In this document: piece by piece, positions 1 through 9,068 of the stretch
Layout of the letters: every line of letters starts with the position of its first letter
Position numbering within the stretch: position 1 is the stretch's first letter
Assembly (NCBI RefSeq): GCF_028128765.1
Contig: NZ_LBJG01000024.1
Span: forward strand, 434,001 to 498,000
DNA length: 64,000 bases
DNA from: Bradyrhizobium sp. CCBAU 51627
Lineage (GTDB): Bacteria; Pseudomonadota; Alphaproteobacteria; Rhizobiales; Xanthobacteraceae
Direction: 5' to 3'
Notes under the pieces: generated by a model
Seen by the model: the letters and a program-made list of their open reading frames with translations, nothing else
Database searches by the model: none
What the model was told of the DNA's origin: nothing
Translations under genes and position numbers: made by a program

Positions 1-1299
1 AATGCCGCCGGCGTGGTCTGCATCTTCCAGGAGCTCTCGCTGATGCCCGACCTCTCGGTCGCGGACAACATCTCGATCGCCGCGCCGCCGCGTCGCTTCG
101 GCCTCATCGACGCGCGGGCGCAACGTCGCCGTGCCGAGCAGCTGCTGGCCGAGATCGGTTGCGAGGACGTCAACCCGCTGATGCGCGTGCGCGACCTGCC
201 GCTGTCGCGCCGCCAGGTGGTGGAGATCGCCAAGGCGCTCGGCAAGAAGCCGCAGCTTCTGATCCTCGACGAAGCCACATCGGCGCTCACCAGCGCGGAC
301 GTCGAGAAGGTGTACGCGATGCTGGCGCGGCTCAAGGCCGAGGGCGTTGCCATTCTCTACATCTCGCACCGGATGCACGAGGTCGAGGCGCTCGCCGACC
401 GCGCCTCCGTGTTTCGCAACGGACGCCATATCGAGACGTTCGACAAGGGCCGGCGCTCGACCGCCGATATCGTTCAGCTCATGATCGGGCGCGATATCGC
501 GGCCCAGTACCCGCCCAAGCCCGCGCGCGGATCACTGAGGCCGATGCTCGCCATCGAGAATCTGAGCTGGGACAGGCGCCTCGATCGGATCTCGCTGCGC
601 GTCAGCGCCGGCGAGATCGTCGGCCTCGGCGGGCTCGACGGCCAGGGGCAAAAGTCGCTGCTGCTGGCGCTGTTCGGCGTGTTGCGCGGCGTCTCCGGGC
701 AAATCACGGTCGAAGGCCGTGAGATTCGCCCGGCTTCGCCCGCGGCGGCGAAATCGGTCGGCATCGCGCTGGTGCCGGAGGACCGCAAGACCGAGGGCCT
801 GATGCTGCCGATGTCGATCGCGGACAATCTGGTGATCGCCTCGCTCGACGCGATCTCGAGGGGACCTCTGGTCGACCGCGCGCGCGAGAACGAGGCGATC
901 AAGCGCGCCATCGCGCGGCTGCAGATCAAGATCGGCGCGCCGGGCGACGCGGTCTCCACGCTCTCCGGCGGCAACCAGCAGAAGGTCGTTCTCGCCAAAT
1001 GGCTGATGACCGATCCACGGATCATCCTGCTCAACGATCCCACGCGCGGCATCGACGTCGGCACCAAGCAGGAGCTGTACCGCTTGATGCGCGAGCTCGC
1101 CGACCAGGGCGCCGCCATCCTGTTCTACTCGACGGACTATGACGAGCTCATCGGCTGCTGCGACAGGGTGGCGATCATGTATGACGGCCGCATCGTGCGC
1201 GAGCTTGAAGGTGACGAGCTGACCGAGACCAACATCATCGCGAGCGCGCTGAACATCGACGCGGCGACGGCGGACGCTCCCGGAGCCGCCCATGCTTGA
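1..1299 (+). CDS. Sugar ABC transporter ATP-binding protein (RbsA/MglA type), 5' end cut by window
   Basis: The frame is open from base 1, so the start and first Walker A lie outside the window; 432 residues remain. The first NBD begins at its Q-loop (CIFQELSL) and continues through a degenerate signature LPLSRRQVVEIAKAL and Walker B LLILDEATSALT. The second NBD has the degenerate Walker A usual for RbsA second halves (GLDGQGQKSLL), a canonical signature LSGGNQQKVVLAKWL and a Walker B reading ILLNDPTRG, where the usual Asp-Glu pair is Asn-Asp. This tandem-NBD layout is typical of ribose/galactose/xylose importers. It energises uptake through the two permeases that follow, overlapping the first by 8 bases. 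Substrate unknown. Confidence 0.93.
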   Translation, partial: NAAGVVCIFQELSLMPDLSVADNISIAAPPRRFGLIDARAQRRRAEQLLAEIGCEDVNPLMRVRDLPLSRRQVVEIAKALGKKPQLLILDEATSALTSADVEKVYAMLARLKAEGVAILYISHRMHEVEALADRASVFRNGRHIETFDKGRRSTADIVQLMIGRDIAAQYPPKPARGSLRPMLAIENLSWDRRLDRISLRVSAGEIVGLGGLDGQGQKSLLLALFGVLRGVSGQITVEGREIRPASPAAAKSVGIALVPEDRKTEGLMLPMSIADNLVIASLDAISRGPLVDRARENEAIKRAIARLQIKIGAPGDAVSTLSGGNQQKVVLAKWLMTDPRIILLNDPTRGIDVGTKQELYRLMRELADQGAAILFYSTDYDELIGCCDRVAIMYDGRIVRELEGDELTETNIIASALNIDAATADAPGAAHA

Positions 1300-2404
1300 C
1301 GATATCGCCATCAGGCTTCGCCAGAACATCGGCATCGTCACCGCTGTTCTGCTGTTTTCCATTCTCTATCTGCTCTACAATTTCGCCCACCCCAGGGGCT
1401 TCTCGTCGGCGGTTCTGGTGCAGAACGGCGACGAGATCTTCGCGCTCGCCATGCTGGCGATGGCCCAGACCGTTCCGGTGCTGGCGTCGGGCCTTGATCT
1501 CTCCGTCGGCGCCGTCATGACCATGGTGGGGTGTTTCGCGAGCTATCTGCTCACGGGGGCCGCAGACGGCACGCCGCTGCATCTCGACATCTTCGGCCTG
1601 CAACTCGGCCTTGGCTCCTTTCCGGGTGGGGTGAGCGGCATCCTGCTCGGGATCGTCGTGTGCCTTGCGACCGGCACGCTGGCCGGCTTCATCAATGGCT
1701 GCATCGTCGTCTATGGACGCATCCAGCCGATCATCGCGACGCTCGCGACCGGCGCGGTCTATATCGGCATCGCGCTGTTCCTGCGGCCGACGCCGGGCGG
1801 CAAGATCGACGAGGATCTCAACTGGGCGATGACCAATTCGCTCGGAGACTTTGCCGCGACCGTTCATATCTTCGATGACGGCGCCGCGAGCTGGTTTGCG
1901 CCAGTGGCCTGGATCCCGGTGCCGTTCGTGCTGCTCATCCTGATCGCGCTGCTGGTCTGGGTGCCGTTCCGCCGCTCGGTGCTCGGCCGCGCCGTCTATG
2001 CGGTCGGTTCGGCCGAGGGCGCCGCCTACATGTCGGGCCTGCCGATCGACCGCGCCAAGATCGCGGCCTTCACGCTCGCCGGCTTCTTTGCCGGCTGTGG
2101 CGGCCTGTTCCTCGCCATCCAGACCTCCTCAGGCAATGCCGACATCCCGCAGGCCGGCGCCTACACGCTCAACTCCATCGCCTCCGTCGTCATCGGCGGA
2201 ACATCGCTGCTAGGGGGCACCGGCAGCGCGATCGGCTCGATCTTCGGCGCCATGGTGCTGCGCGTCATCTCGTTCTTCTTCCGCATCTTCGACATCGCGC
2301 CGCTGTTGCAGCCGTTGTTCGAGGGGCTGATCCTGCTGGCGGCGGTCAGCATCGGCGCGCTCGGCGTGCTGCGCGTCAAGAATACGCTGGAGCTGTTTCG
2401 ATGA
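1292..2404 (+). CDS. Sugar ABC transporter permease (RbsC/BPD_transp_2 family)
   Basis: 370 residues. Hydrophobic segments run throughout, with the first at about residues 15-35. The RbsC-type cytoplasmic coupling region is visible as GRAVYAVGSAEGAAYMSGL followed by a Lys/Arg stretch and another membrane helix, then the conserved IASVVIGGTSLLGGTGS segment. ATG at 1292 lies inside the end of the ATPase gene (8-base overlap), and the stop overlaps the next permease start by 4 bases, so the three genes are translationally coupled. The loop around residues 90-105 is longer than in the sister permease. It should form the membrane channel with that sister. Substrate not deducible. Confidence 0.93.
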   Translation: MLDDIAIRLRQNIGIVTAVLLFSILYLLYNFAHPRGFSSAVLVQNGDEIFALAMLAMAQTVPVLASGLDLSVGAVMTMVGCFASYLLTGAADGTPLHLDIFGLQLGLGSFPGGVSGILLGIVVCLATGTLAGFINGCIVVYGRIQPIIATLATGAVYIGIALFLRPTPGGKIDEDLNWAMTNSLGDFAATVHIFDDGAASWFAPVAWIPVPFVLLILIALLVWVPFRRSVLGRAVYAVGSAEGAAYMSGLPIDRAKIAAFTLAGFFAGCGGLFLAIQTSSGNADIPQAGAYTLNSIASVVIGGTSLLGGTGSAIGSIFGAMVLRVISFFFRIFDIAPLLQPLFEGLILLAAVSIGALGVLRVKNTLELFR

Positions 2405-3360
2405 GTTCGGCCTCCCTCAGCCTCTCGCGCGACGACCGCCCGATCCTGATCGCCGCCCTGTTCATCCTCGTCATCCTCGTTGCCGGCACGATCTATACCT
2501 TTGCCCGCTTCGGCAGCGCACCGCTGTTGTCGCCGACCTATTTGTTGCAACAGCTTCAGATCGGCGCGTTCCTCGGCATCGTCGCCGCCGGGATGATGAT
2601 GGTGATCCTGATCGCCCAGATCGACCTGTCGGTGCCGTGGACGCTCGCCGCGGCCGCCATGATGGCAACCTCGGTCGGCGGACCGCTCGCTATTCCGGTC
2701 GGGCTCGGCGTTGGCCTCTTGGTCGGTCTCATCAATGGCATCGGAGTCGCGTATCTGCGCGTACCCTCGATGATCTTCACCCTCGGCGTCAACGCGGTGA
2801 TGCGCGGCCTGATGGTCGCGCACACCGGCGGCTATGCGCCGCAGACCGCCGCCACCGACCTGATGCGGATGCTTGCCGGCGATCGCACGCTCGGCATCCC
2901 CAACGCCCTGTTCGTGTGGGCTGCCGTGTCGGTGCTGGTCGCTGTCATGCTCCAGCGCACCGCGCTCGGCCGCTACATCTATGCCATCGGCAACAAGGAG
3001 GCAGCGGCGTACCTGGCGGGCGTCGATACGCGTCGTATCACCGTGATCTGTTTCGTCCTGTGCGGTCTCGCCGCCGCGCTCGCGGGCGTCCTGCTCGCAG
3101 GTTATTCCACCAAGGCGTATCAGGGCATGGGCGATGCCTATCTGCTGCCGTCGATCGCGGCGGTCGTGATCGGCGGCACCAACATCCTCGGCGGCCGCGG
3201 CCGCTATCTCGGCACGCTGATCGGCGTCGTGCTGATCGTGCTGCTCAACAGCGTGCTCTCGATCATGGACATGCCCGAGGCTGGCCGTCAGGTGATCTAT
3301 GGCCTCGTCATCATCTTCATGCTGCTGGTCTACGGCCGCGGCGAGCGCGTGACGAGCTAA
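2401..3360 (+). CDS. Sugar ABC transporter permease (RbsC/BPD_transp_2 family), second copy
   Basis: 319 residues, start codon ATGA overlapping the stop of the preceding permease. It carries the same family marks as its neighbour: the coupling loop GRYIYAIGNKEAAAYLAGV and the IAAVVIGGTNILGGRG segment, with about eight to ten hydrophobic helices. Two different permeases with a double ATPase imply a heteromeric membrane channel. The binding protein is not present in the visible part and is probably upstream of base 1. The last four bases overlap the convergent SMP-30 gene. Confidence 0.93.
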   Translation: MSSASLSLSRDDRPILIAALFILVILVAGTIYTFARFGSAPLLSPTYLLQQLQIGAFLGIVAAGMMMVILIAQIDLSVPWTLAAAAMMATSVGGPLAIPVGLGVGLLVGLINGIGVAYLRVPSMIFTLGVNAVMRGLMVAHTGGYAPQTAATDLMRMLAGDRTLGIPNALFVWAAVSVLVAVMLQRTALGRYIYAIGNKEAAAYLAGVDTRRITVICFVLCGLAAALAGVLLAGYSTKAYQGMGDAYLLPSIAAVVIGGTNILGGRGRYLGTLIGVVLIVLLNSVLSIMDMPEAGRQVIYGLVIIFMLLVYGRGERVTS

Positions 3361-4256
3361 ACCGCCGCGCGCGTGTTGAGATAGATCGAATACAGCGAGG
3401 TCTGCCCGCAGATGTAGAGGCGGTTGCGCCGTGGACCGCCGAAGCAGACATTGGCGACGATCTCGCCGATCGGGACCGTGCCGAGATGCGTGCCGTCGGG
3501 CGCGTAGCAGAATACGCTGCGGCCCGCCGACGTCCAGATGTTGCCATGGACGTCGACGCGAAAGCCGTCGTAGAGCCCGTCCGGGCACGTCGCGAACAGC
3601 GAGGCTTCCCCGACGGATTGTCCCTTGACCTCATAGGACCAGATCGTCGGCGGCAGCCCGCGGACATGCGTCGCGCCGGTGTCGGCGACGTAGAGCCTGG
3701 TTTCGTCAGGCGAGAAGGCGAGCCCGTTGGGCTGCACCCGGTCGGATACGACGCGCGTGATCGCCTTGGTGCTGCCGTCGATGCGGTAGACGTTGGAGGC
3801 GCCGATCTCGGACGGGCTTTGCTGCCCCTCATAGTCGCTGTCGATGCCGTAGGTCGGATCCGAGAACCAGATCGAATTGTCCGATTTGACCACGACGTCA
3901 TTGGGCGAATTCAGCCGCCGACCCTCGAACGCATCCGCCAGTACGGTGATCGAGCCGTCATGCTCGGTGCGGGTGACGCGCCGCATGAAATGCTCGCAAC
4001 TGACCAGTCGTCCCTGGCGGTCGGTGGTGTTGCCGTTGGAATTGAAACTCGGCGAGCGGAACACAGACACCGATCCGTCGGTCTCGTCGAAGCGCATCAT
4101 CCGGTTGTTCGGGATGTCGGACCAGATGAGGTAGCGCCCGGCCGGAAAATAGGCGGGACCTTCGGCCCAGCGGCAGCCGGTGAAGAGCTTTTCGAGATTG
4201 ACATGGCCGATGACCAACCGCTCGAAGCGGGGGTCGTGAACGACATAGGGGAGCAT
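3357..4256 (-). CDS. SMP-30/gluconolactonase/LRE family protein
   Basis: 299 residues, a six-bladed beta-propeller lactonase family member. Family marks: CRWAEGPAY near residue 25 (metal-ligand Glu), LNSPNDVVVKSDNSIWFSDPTYG in the middle (written here as one conserved block; key Asn and Asp), NGLAFSPDE and LYVADTGA later. ATG at 4256 is chosen because GGAGG lies 5 bases upstream; in-frame codons further upstream have no such site. The gene converges on the sugar transporter and overlaps its last bases, so it is likely part of the same sugar/lactone function: hydrolysing aldonolactones formed by oxidation of the imported sugar. No signal peptide, so cytoplasmic. The exact lactone is unknown. 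Confidence 0.88.
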   Translation of the reverse strand: MLPYVVHDPRFERLVIGHVNLEKLFTGCRWAEGPAYFPAGRYLIWSDIPNNRMMRFDETDGSVSVFRSPSFNSNGNTTDRQGRLVSCEHFMRRVTRTEHDGSITVLADAFEGRRLNSPNDVVVKSDNSIWFSDPTYGIDSDYEGQQSPSEIGASNVYRIDGSTKAITRVVSDRVQPNGLAFSPDETRLYVADTGATHVRGLPPTIWSYEVKGQSVGEASLFATCPDGLYDGFRVDVHGNIWTSAGRSVFCYAPDGTHLGTVPIGEIVANVCFGGPRRNRLYICGQTSLYSIYLNTRAAV

Positions 4257-4365
4257 GCGTCCTCCGTGATGGCCGCAGATTCTTGGAGCTGCCTGCGTGC
4301 GATCCCTACTGTGATCAACCCTGCCGGATTTGCAAGCGTGCTTCGCTTCAAGGGTGCAAAGCGAA

Positions 4366-4388
4366 ATGCCCGGGACGGGCCCGGGCAT
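4366..4388 (-). terminator. Hairpin after the branched-chain binding-protein gene
   Basis: Perfect 9-bp inverted repeat ATGCCCGGG / CCCGGGCAT with a 5-base loop, between the end of the binding-protein gene at 4422 and the SMP-30 start at 4256. Only a short T-poor tail follows on the minus strand, so it may act mainly as a 3'-end stabiliser. Confidence 0.6.
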
Positions 4389-4421
4389 CACACACGTTTT
4401 GCGACGGTGTATTTCCGCTTC

Positions 4422-5657
4422 TTACTGCGACAGCTTCACGAAGTTCGGAAACTTCAGCTTGCCTTCCGCAATCTTCGCGGGCCAGACCACGACCTGCTTC
4501 TCGTCCTGCCACTGGAAGACGAGCCCGGTGACGAAGCCGGGGCCGGACTTGATGCCATGGGTGAACTCGTCGTTTTTGCCGTAGAACTGAATCTTGCCGA
4601 TCGTGCCCTCGTAGTCGGTCTTCTCGAGTTCAGTGACCATCTTGTCGGGGTCGGTCGAGCCGGCGCGCTTGATGGCGTCGGTAATGATGTAGACGTCGTC
4701 ATAGGCGGTGTAGCCGGTATAGGCCGGCGGCGTGCCGAACTTGGCCTTGAACGCGGCGGCGAACGGCTTGGTCTTCGAGGTCACGGCAACGTCGGGCGTC
4801 GCGACGGCGAGCGAGGGCACGCCGTCGGCCGCCCCGTTGGTGTCCTTCCAGAAGGTCGGGCTCAGCGCTTGCGCGCTGATGCCGAACATCGGCACCGGCA
4901 CCTGCTGGTTCTTCCACTGCACCGTCGGTTGCACGCCGACATGGGAGATGCCGGTGACGATCACGTCGGGCTTCTTGCCTTCGATGTTGTTGAAGATCGG
5001 CGTGAAGTCGGTGGTGTCAGGTGAGAAGCGCACGTGCTCGACGACCTTGAGGCCCGCCTTGGGCAGGCAGGCCTCGTAACCGACGTCGAGCGGCTTGGTC
5101 CAGGCCGCGTCCTCGCTCATGATCGCAACCGTCTTGAACTTGAGCTTGTCGACGAGGAGATCCTTGGCCGCGTCGCAGACGAGCTGAGCCTGTGCGGCCG
5201 AGGTCAGGTAGCCGTGGAATGTGTATTTGTTCTTCTCATAGTCGTTGTGGATCGCCTTCGTGATCTCGTTGGAGGCGGCGCCGGGCGTGATCAGCGGCAT
5301 CTTCAGCCGCGCCGCCCAGGGCTCGAGCGCCAGCACGACCTCGGAGATGTAGCTCGCGATCACCGCGGAGACCTTGTCCTCGCTCACGGCGCGCTGGAAG
5401 GCCCGCACGGAATCGGCCGAGGAGCTCTTGTTGTCATAGGTGACGATCTCGACCTTGCGGCCGAGAATGCCGCCCTTGGCGTTGATCTCATCGGCGGCGA
5501 TCTGTGCGCCGCCCGGGGTTGCCGCACCTGCGATCGACTGCACCTCGGCGATGACGCCGATCTTGATCGGGTCGTTCGACTGCGCGCAGGCGGGCGCGGC
5601 GAGGCAGAGCGCCAGCGCGGAGGCGAGGAAGCTGCCGCTGAGAACTGAAGGTCGCAT
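4422..5657 (-). CDS. Branched-chain amino-acid-type ABC transporter substrate-binding protein (LivK-like)
   Basis: 411 residues with a cleavable signal peptide (residues 1-26, ending in ACAQS) and then the type I periplasmic-binding fold opening IKIGVIAEVQSIAGAA. ATG 5657 is preceded by AAGGGAAA, a good ribosome site. It is a clear paralogue of the protein at 9069-10313 (shared blocks SYDN, SSSADSVRAFQRAV, AVIASYISEVVLALEPWAAR, VGVQPTVQWKNQQVP). It is the last gene of a minus-strand Liv operon. Such proteins bind amino acids, amides, urea or aromatic acids; the ligand cannot be read here. Confidence 0.9.
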   Translation of the reverse strand: MRPSVLSGSFLASALALCLAAPACAQSNDPIKIGVIAEVQSIAGAATPGGAQIAADEINAKGGILGRKVEIVTYDNKSSSADSVRAFQRAVSEDKVSAVIASYISEVVLALEPWAARLKMPLITPGAASNEITKAIHNDYEKNKYTFHGYLTSAAQAQLVCDAAKDLLVDKLKFKTVAIMSEDAAWTKPLDVGYEACLPKAGLKVVEHVRFSPDTTDFTPIFNNIEGKKPDVIVTGISHVGVQPTVQWKNQQVPVPMFGISAQALSPTFWKDTNGAADGVPSLAVATPDVAVTSKTKPFAAAFKAKFGTPPAYTGYTAYDDVYIITDAIKRAGSTDPDKMVTELEKTDYEGTIGKIQFYGKNDEFTHGIKSGPGFVTGLVFQWQDEKQVVVWPAKIAEGKLKFPNFVKLSQ

Positions 5658-5697
5658 GGTCGTTTCCCTTTCTATGCTTGTTGTTGCTTTTATGGAC

Positions 5698-7179
5698 TCA
5701 CAGAAAATCGGCGCCGGCTTCGCTAGCGAAGCGGGCCGGGTCGCCTTCCCAGACGATCCTGGCGTGCTCCAGCACATAGACGCGGTCGGCATGCGGCAGC
5801 GCGAAAGTGACGTTCTGCTCGCCGAGCAGCACCGTGATCGAGGTGGTCTGGCGCAGCTTTTCCAGCGCGTTGGAGAGCAGTTCGAGAATGACGGGCGCAA
5901 GCCCCAGCGTCGGCTCGTCCAGGATCAGGATCTGCGGCTGCATCATCAGGGCGCGCCCGATCGCCAGCATCTGCTGTTCGCCGCCGGACAGCGTCTGCGC
6001 CAACTGTCCCTGCCGCTCTTTCAGGATCGGAAACAGCTCGAACAGCCAGGTGAGCTGCGTGGCGCGCTTGTCGTCATCGAGATGCTGGCCGCCGAGATCG
6101 AGGTTTTCCCGCACCGTCATCTCGCCGAACAGCTCGCGCGATTCCGGACACTGCACGATGCCGCTGCGGGCGATCTTGGCAGGGCTCGTGCCACGCAGCT
6201 TTTTGCCGCCGCGCATGATCTCGCCGGTGTAAGGCAGGAAGCCGGAGATGGTGTTGAACAGCGTGGTCTTGCCGGCGCCGTTGAGGCCGACGATGGAGAC
6301 GAACTCGCCCTCATGGATGTGGATCGAGACGTTCTCCAGCGCCTGTGCCTTGCCATAGTGCACGCTGACATTCTCGACCTGGAGCAGCGGCACCTTGTCC
6401 TTGAAGCTGGTCTCGGGCCGCGCATGGGTCTCGATAGCGCCGCCGAGATAGACCCGCCGCACGGTCTCGTTCTTCATGACTTCGTCGGCTTTGCCGGTGA
6501 CGATCTCCTCGCCGAGATACATGGCAAGCACGCGGTCGACCAGGGCGGCGACGCTCTTGACGTTGTGATCGACCAGCATCACCGCCCGGCCCTCGTCGCG
6601 GAAGCTGCGGATCAGGTCGGAGAAGACGTCGACCTCGGCGCGGGTGAGGCCGGCGAAAGGCTCGTCCACCAGCACGACTTTCGGATCGCGCGCGATCGCC
6701 TTGGCAAGCTCGAGTCGGCGCAAATCGGCGAAGGGCAGCGTCGGCGGGCGGCGGTTCATGACGCTGCCGAGGCCGACGCGGTCGGCGATCCATTTGGCGC
6801 GCTCGACCAGCGCCTTGTCCGGAAACAGCATGAACAGGCTGTCCGGCAGCAGCGCCACCATGATGTTCTCCAGCACGGTCTGCCGGTTCAGCGGCCGCGA
6901 GTGCTGGAACACCATGCCAAAGCCCTTGCGCGCGATCTTGTGCGCGGGAAGGCCCGCGACATTCTCGCCCTCGAAGACGACTTCGCCCGCGGTCGGGCGC
7001 TCGATGCCCATCACGCTCTTCATCGCGGTGGACTTGCCCGAGCCGTTCGGCCCGATCAGGCCGAAGATCTCGCCGCCATTGACGTCGAACCCGAGATTCT
7101 TCACCGCGGTCAAGCCGCCAAAGCGCTTGGTCAGGCCGCGGACTTCGAGCACGGGCCGGTTTGAAAGCCGCTGATCCAT
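5698..7179 (-). CDS. Fused Liv-type ABC ATPase (LivG-LivF in one chain)
   Basis: 493 residues with two complete nucleotide-binding domains. The LivG-like half (about 1-240) has Walker A GPNGSGKS and Walker B VVLVDEPFAGL, but where the ABC signature LSxGQ should be it reads LPFADLRRLELAKAIA. The LivF-like half (about 255-490) is canonical: GLNGAGKT, LSGGEQQMLAIGRAL, LILDEPTLGLAP. In most Liv systems the two ATPases are separate genes; here a linker rich in charged residues joins them. Start ATG overlaps the stop of livM by one base (TAATG). It powers the permeases at 7179-8982. The degenerate signature suggests one of the two ATP sites may be catalytically weak (inference). Confidence 0.9.
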   Translation of the reverse strand: MDQRLSNRPVLEVRGLTKRFGGLTAVKNLGFDVNGGEIFGLIGPNGSGKSTAMKSVMGIERPTAGEVVFEGENVAGLPAHKIARKGFGMVFQHSRPLNRQTVLENIMVALLPDSLFMLFPDKALVERAKWIADRVGLGSVMNRRPPTLPFADLRRLELAKAIARDPKVVLVDEPFAGLTRAEVDVFSDLIRSFRDEGRAVMLVDHNVKSVAALVDRVLAMYLGEEIVTGKADEVMKNETVRRVYLGGAIETHARPETSFKDKVPLLQVENVSVHYGKAQALENVSIHIHEGEFVSIVGLNGAGKTTLFNTISGFLPYTGEIMRGGKKLRGTSPAKIARSGIVQCPESRELFGEMTVRENLDLGGQHLDDDKRATQLTWLFELFPILKERQGQLAQTLSGGEQQMLAIGRALMMQPQILILDEPTLGLAPVILELLSNALEKLRQTTSITVLLGEQNVTFALPHADRVYVLEHARIVWEGDPARFASEAGADFL

Positions 7180-8105
7180 TACGAGCGAGCCTCGCGCGAG
7201 AGGGCCGCCCCTAAGAAGCCGCCGGGGAAGAACAGGACGACGAGGAGGGCGACCGCCGAGACGATGAAGGTCGCAAGCTCGCCGGTCGGGCGCAGGAATT
7301 CGCCGGCCACGATCAGGAAGATCGCGCCCAGCGCGGCGCCGAGCACGGTGCGCCGGCCACCGAGCACGGCCGAGACGATGACGTTGACGCCGACTGCTAC
7401 GTCGACGACGGTGCCGACCGAAGCGGTGCCGAAGTAGAACACCAGCAGCGCACCTGACAGCCCCGAGAAGAACGCGCTGACGATGAAAGCGGCAAGCTTA
7501 TGCTTGACGATGTTGAAACCGAGCGCGCCGGCCTGCACGGGATCCTGGCCGCTCGCCTGCAGCACGAGGCCGACGGGCGATTGCGACAGGCCGTAAAGGA
7601 TCGCGGCCGAGATCGTCATGAAGCCGAGCGCGATCCAGTAATTGGCGCCGGCATTGATGGTGATGACGTCGGGGATGGTGAGGCCGATCTCGCCGCCGGT
7701 CAGATCAGCGAACACGACCACGAAGTTCTGCAGCATCAGCACCGCGACCAGCGTGGTCAGGCCGAAGTAAGGCCCCCGTACGCGTAGCGCCGGGAGCGCC
7801 AGCACGAGCCCCGCGATGACGGAGGCGAGCGCGCCGAGCACGATGCAGAGATAGACCGACCAGCCGAACTGGGCATTGAGGATGCCGGCGGTATAGGCGC
7901 CGACGCCGATCAGGAAGGTCGGGCCGAAATTCACTTCGCCCGCAAAGCCGAACAAGAGGTCCCAGGCCATCGCGAACACGCCGAAATAGAAGGCGACGGT
8001 GAGGAGCCCGAGCACATAGCCGGAGACATAAAGCGGCAGCGTCGCTGCGATGATGACGAGCGCCAGCGAGACGAAGAACAGGCGCGAGGTGAAGAAACCG
8101 GCCAT
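7179..8105 (-). CDS. Branched-chain-type ABC permease (LivM family)
   Basis: 308 residues, almost entirely membrane helices after a short Met-Ala-Gly start. LivM marks are FGFAGEVNFGPTFLIGVGAY in the N-terminal third and the ALRVRGPYFGLTTL block, plus the VIVSAVLGGRRTVLG segment before the last helices. Only one base separates it from the upstream livH-like gene, and its stop overlaps the fused ATPase start. Works with LivH to form the pore; substrate set by the two binding proteins of this operon. Confidence 0.92.
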   Translation of the reverse strand: MAGFFTSRLFFVSLALVIIAATLPLYVSGYVLGLLTVAFYFGVFAMAWDLLFGFAGEVNFGPTFLIGVGAYTAGILNAQFGWSVYLCIVLGALASVIAGLVLALPALRVRGPYFGLTTLVAVLMLQNFVVVFADLTGGEIGLTIPDVITINAGANYWIALGFMTISAAILYGLSQSPVGLVLQASGQDPVQAGALGFNIVKHKLAAFIVSAFFSGLSGALLVFYFGTASVGTVVDVAVGVNVIVSAVLGGRRTVLGAALGAIFLIVAGEFLRPTGELATFIVSAVALLVVLFFPGGFLGAALSREARS

Positions 8106-8106
8106 C

Positions 8107-8982
8107 TCAGCGCCTCCCCAGCAGGCCCTGCGGCCGGATATACATCACGAACACGAGCAGCAGCAGCGCTGGAATGGTGCGATAGGCCGGCGAGACCAGA
8201 TAGGCCGTCAGTGTTTCCAAATAGCCGACCACGAAGGCCGCAATCAGCGAGCCGGAGACACTGCCGAGCCCGCCGAGCACCACGATCGAGAACGCGCTCG
8301 CGGTCAGCGGCCCGACGCTGTAGGAGCTGACGCCAAGGAACATGCCGAGCAGCACGCCGGCGATGCCGGCCAGAATGCCGTAGATCGCCCACACAACGAT
8401 ATAGATGTTGGTAAGCTCGAGCCCGAGCAGCGTCACGCCGCGCGGGTTCATCGAGGCCGCCAGCACCGCCTTGCCGGTGCGGGTGCGGTTCACCAGCAGC
8501 CATAGCAGTGCGATCACGAGGCAGCACACGATCGCAGTAAAAATCTCGTTGCTCGGCGTGCGGACGCCGAGGATGTCGACCACGCCCTCGACGATCGGCA
8601 GCACCGTCTTGGCGTTGTTGGTGAAGAAATAGGCGATCAGCTCCTGGATCATGATGCCCCAGAGCAGCGTTCCCGTCAGGACGAAGATCTCCTTCTCCTC
8701 ATTCGGGATGCGCCGCGAGTCCTGGATCGGCTTCACCACCGCGAAGTAAGTGGCAAACGCCGTGAGTAGCGCAACCCCGACGCCGATCAACGCGCCGGCG
8801 TAGGTGCCGACGCCAAGGATGCTGGCGGCGGCCCAGGCCGCCACCGCCGCCGCCACCATGATGGCACCGTGGGAAAGGTTGAGCACCCCGGAGACGCCGA
8901 AGATCAGCGTGAAGCCGGTGGCGCCGAGAGCGTAGAGAGCGCTGATGGCAAAGCCATCGATCAGAATCTGGAAAGCTCGCAT
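8107..8982 (-). CDS. Branched-chain-type ABC permease (LivH family)
   Basis: 291 residues. Family marks are FGVSGVLNLSHGAIMVAAA near the N terminus and FSIVVLGGLGSVSGSLIAAFVVG near the C terminus, with eight or so hydrophobic helices. It follows the upstream binding-protein gene after an 86-base gap holding a strong hairpin, an arrangement that usually makes the binding protein more abundant than the membrane parts. One base separates it from livM. Confidence 0.92.
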   Translation of the reverse strand: MRAFQILIDGFAISALYALGATGFTLIFGVSGVLNLSHGAIMVAAAVAAWAAASILGVGTYAGALIGVGVALLTAFATYFAVVKPIQDSRRIPNEEKEIFVLTGTLLWGIMIQELIAYFFTNNAKTVLPIVEGVVDILGVRTPSNEIFTAIVCCLVIALLWLLVNRTRTGKAVLAASMNPRGVTLLGLELTNIYIVVWAIYGILAGIAGVLLGMFLGVSSYSVGPLTASAFSIVVLGGLGSVSGSLIAAFVVGYLETLTAYLVSPAYRTIPALLLLVFVMYIRPQGLLGRR

Positions 8983-9034
8983 CTATGTCGGGACTGCCGC
9001 TGTGAGGGAAGGTGCTGCGTACGCCGCATGCGGA

Positions 9035-9061
9035 AACTCCCGGGAGGTGGTCCCGGGAGTT
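9035..9061 (-). terminator. Intercistronic attenuator hairpin between binding protein and livH
   Basis: Perfect 11-bp stem AACTCCCGGGA / TCCCGGGAGTT with a 5-base loop, eight bases after the stop of the binding-protein gene on the minus strand, followed by only a short T stretch. The position inside an operon suggests partial termination or mRNA protection rather than a full stop. Confidence 0.7.
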
Positions 9062-9068
9062 GTTCCGG

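Noticed and set aside
2161-3588. Long minus-strand frame (475 codons) opposite the sugar permeases
   Set aside because: Antisense to two clear permease genes; Asp/Arg/His-rich composition typical of the complement of GC-rich coding DNA, no family resemblance.
2637-5024. Very long plus-strand frame (795 codons)
   Set aside because: Runs across a permease in another frame and antisense to the SMP-30 and binding-protein genes; composition of a shadow frame.
5440-7164. Long plus-strand frame opposite the fused ATPase
   Set aside because: The minus strand has full Walker and signature motifs; this frame has none.
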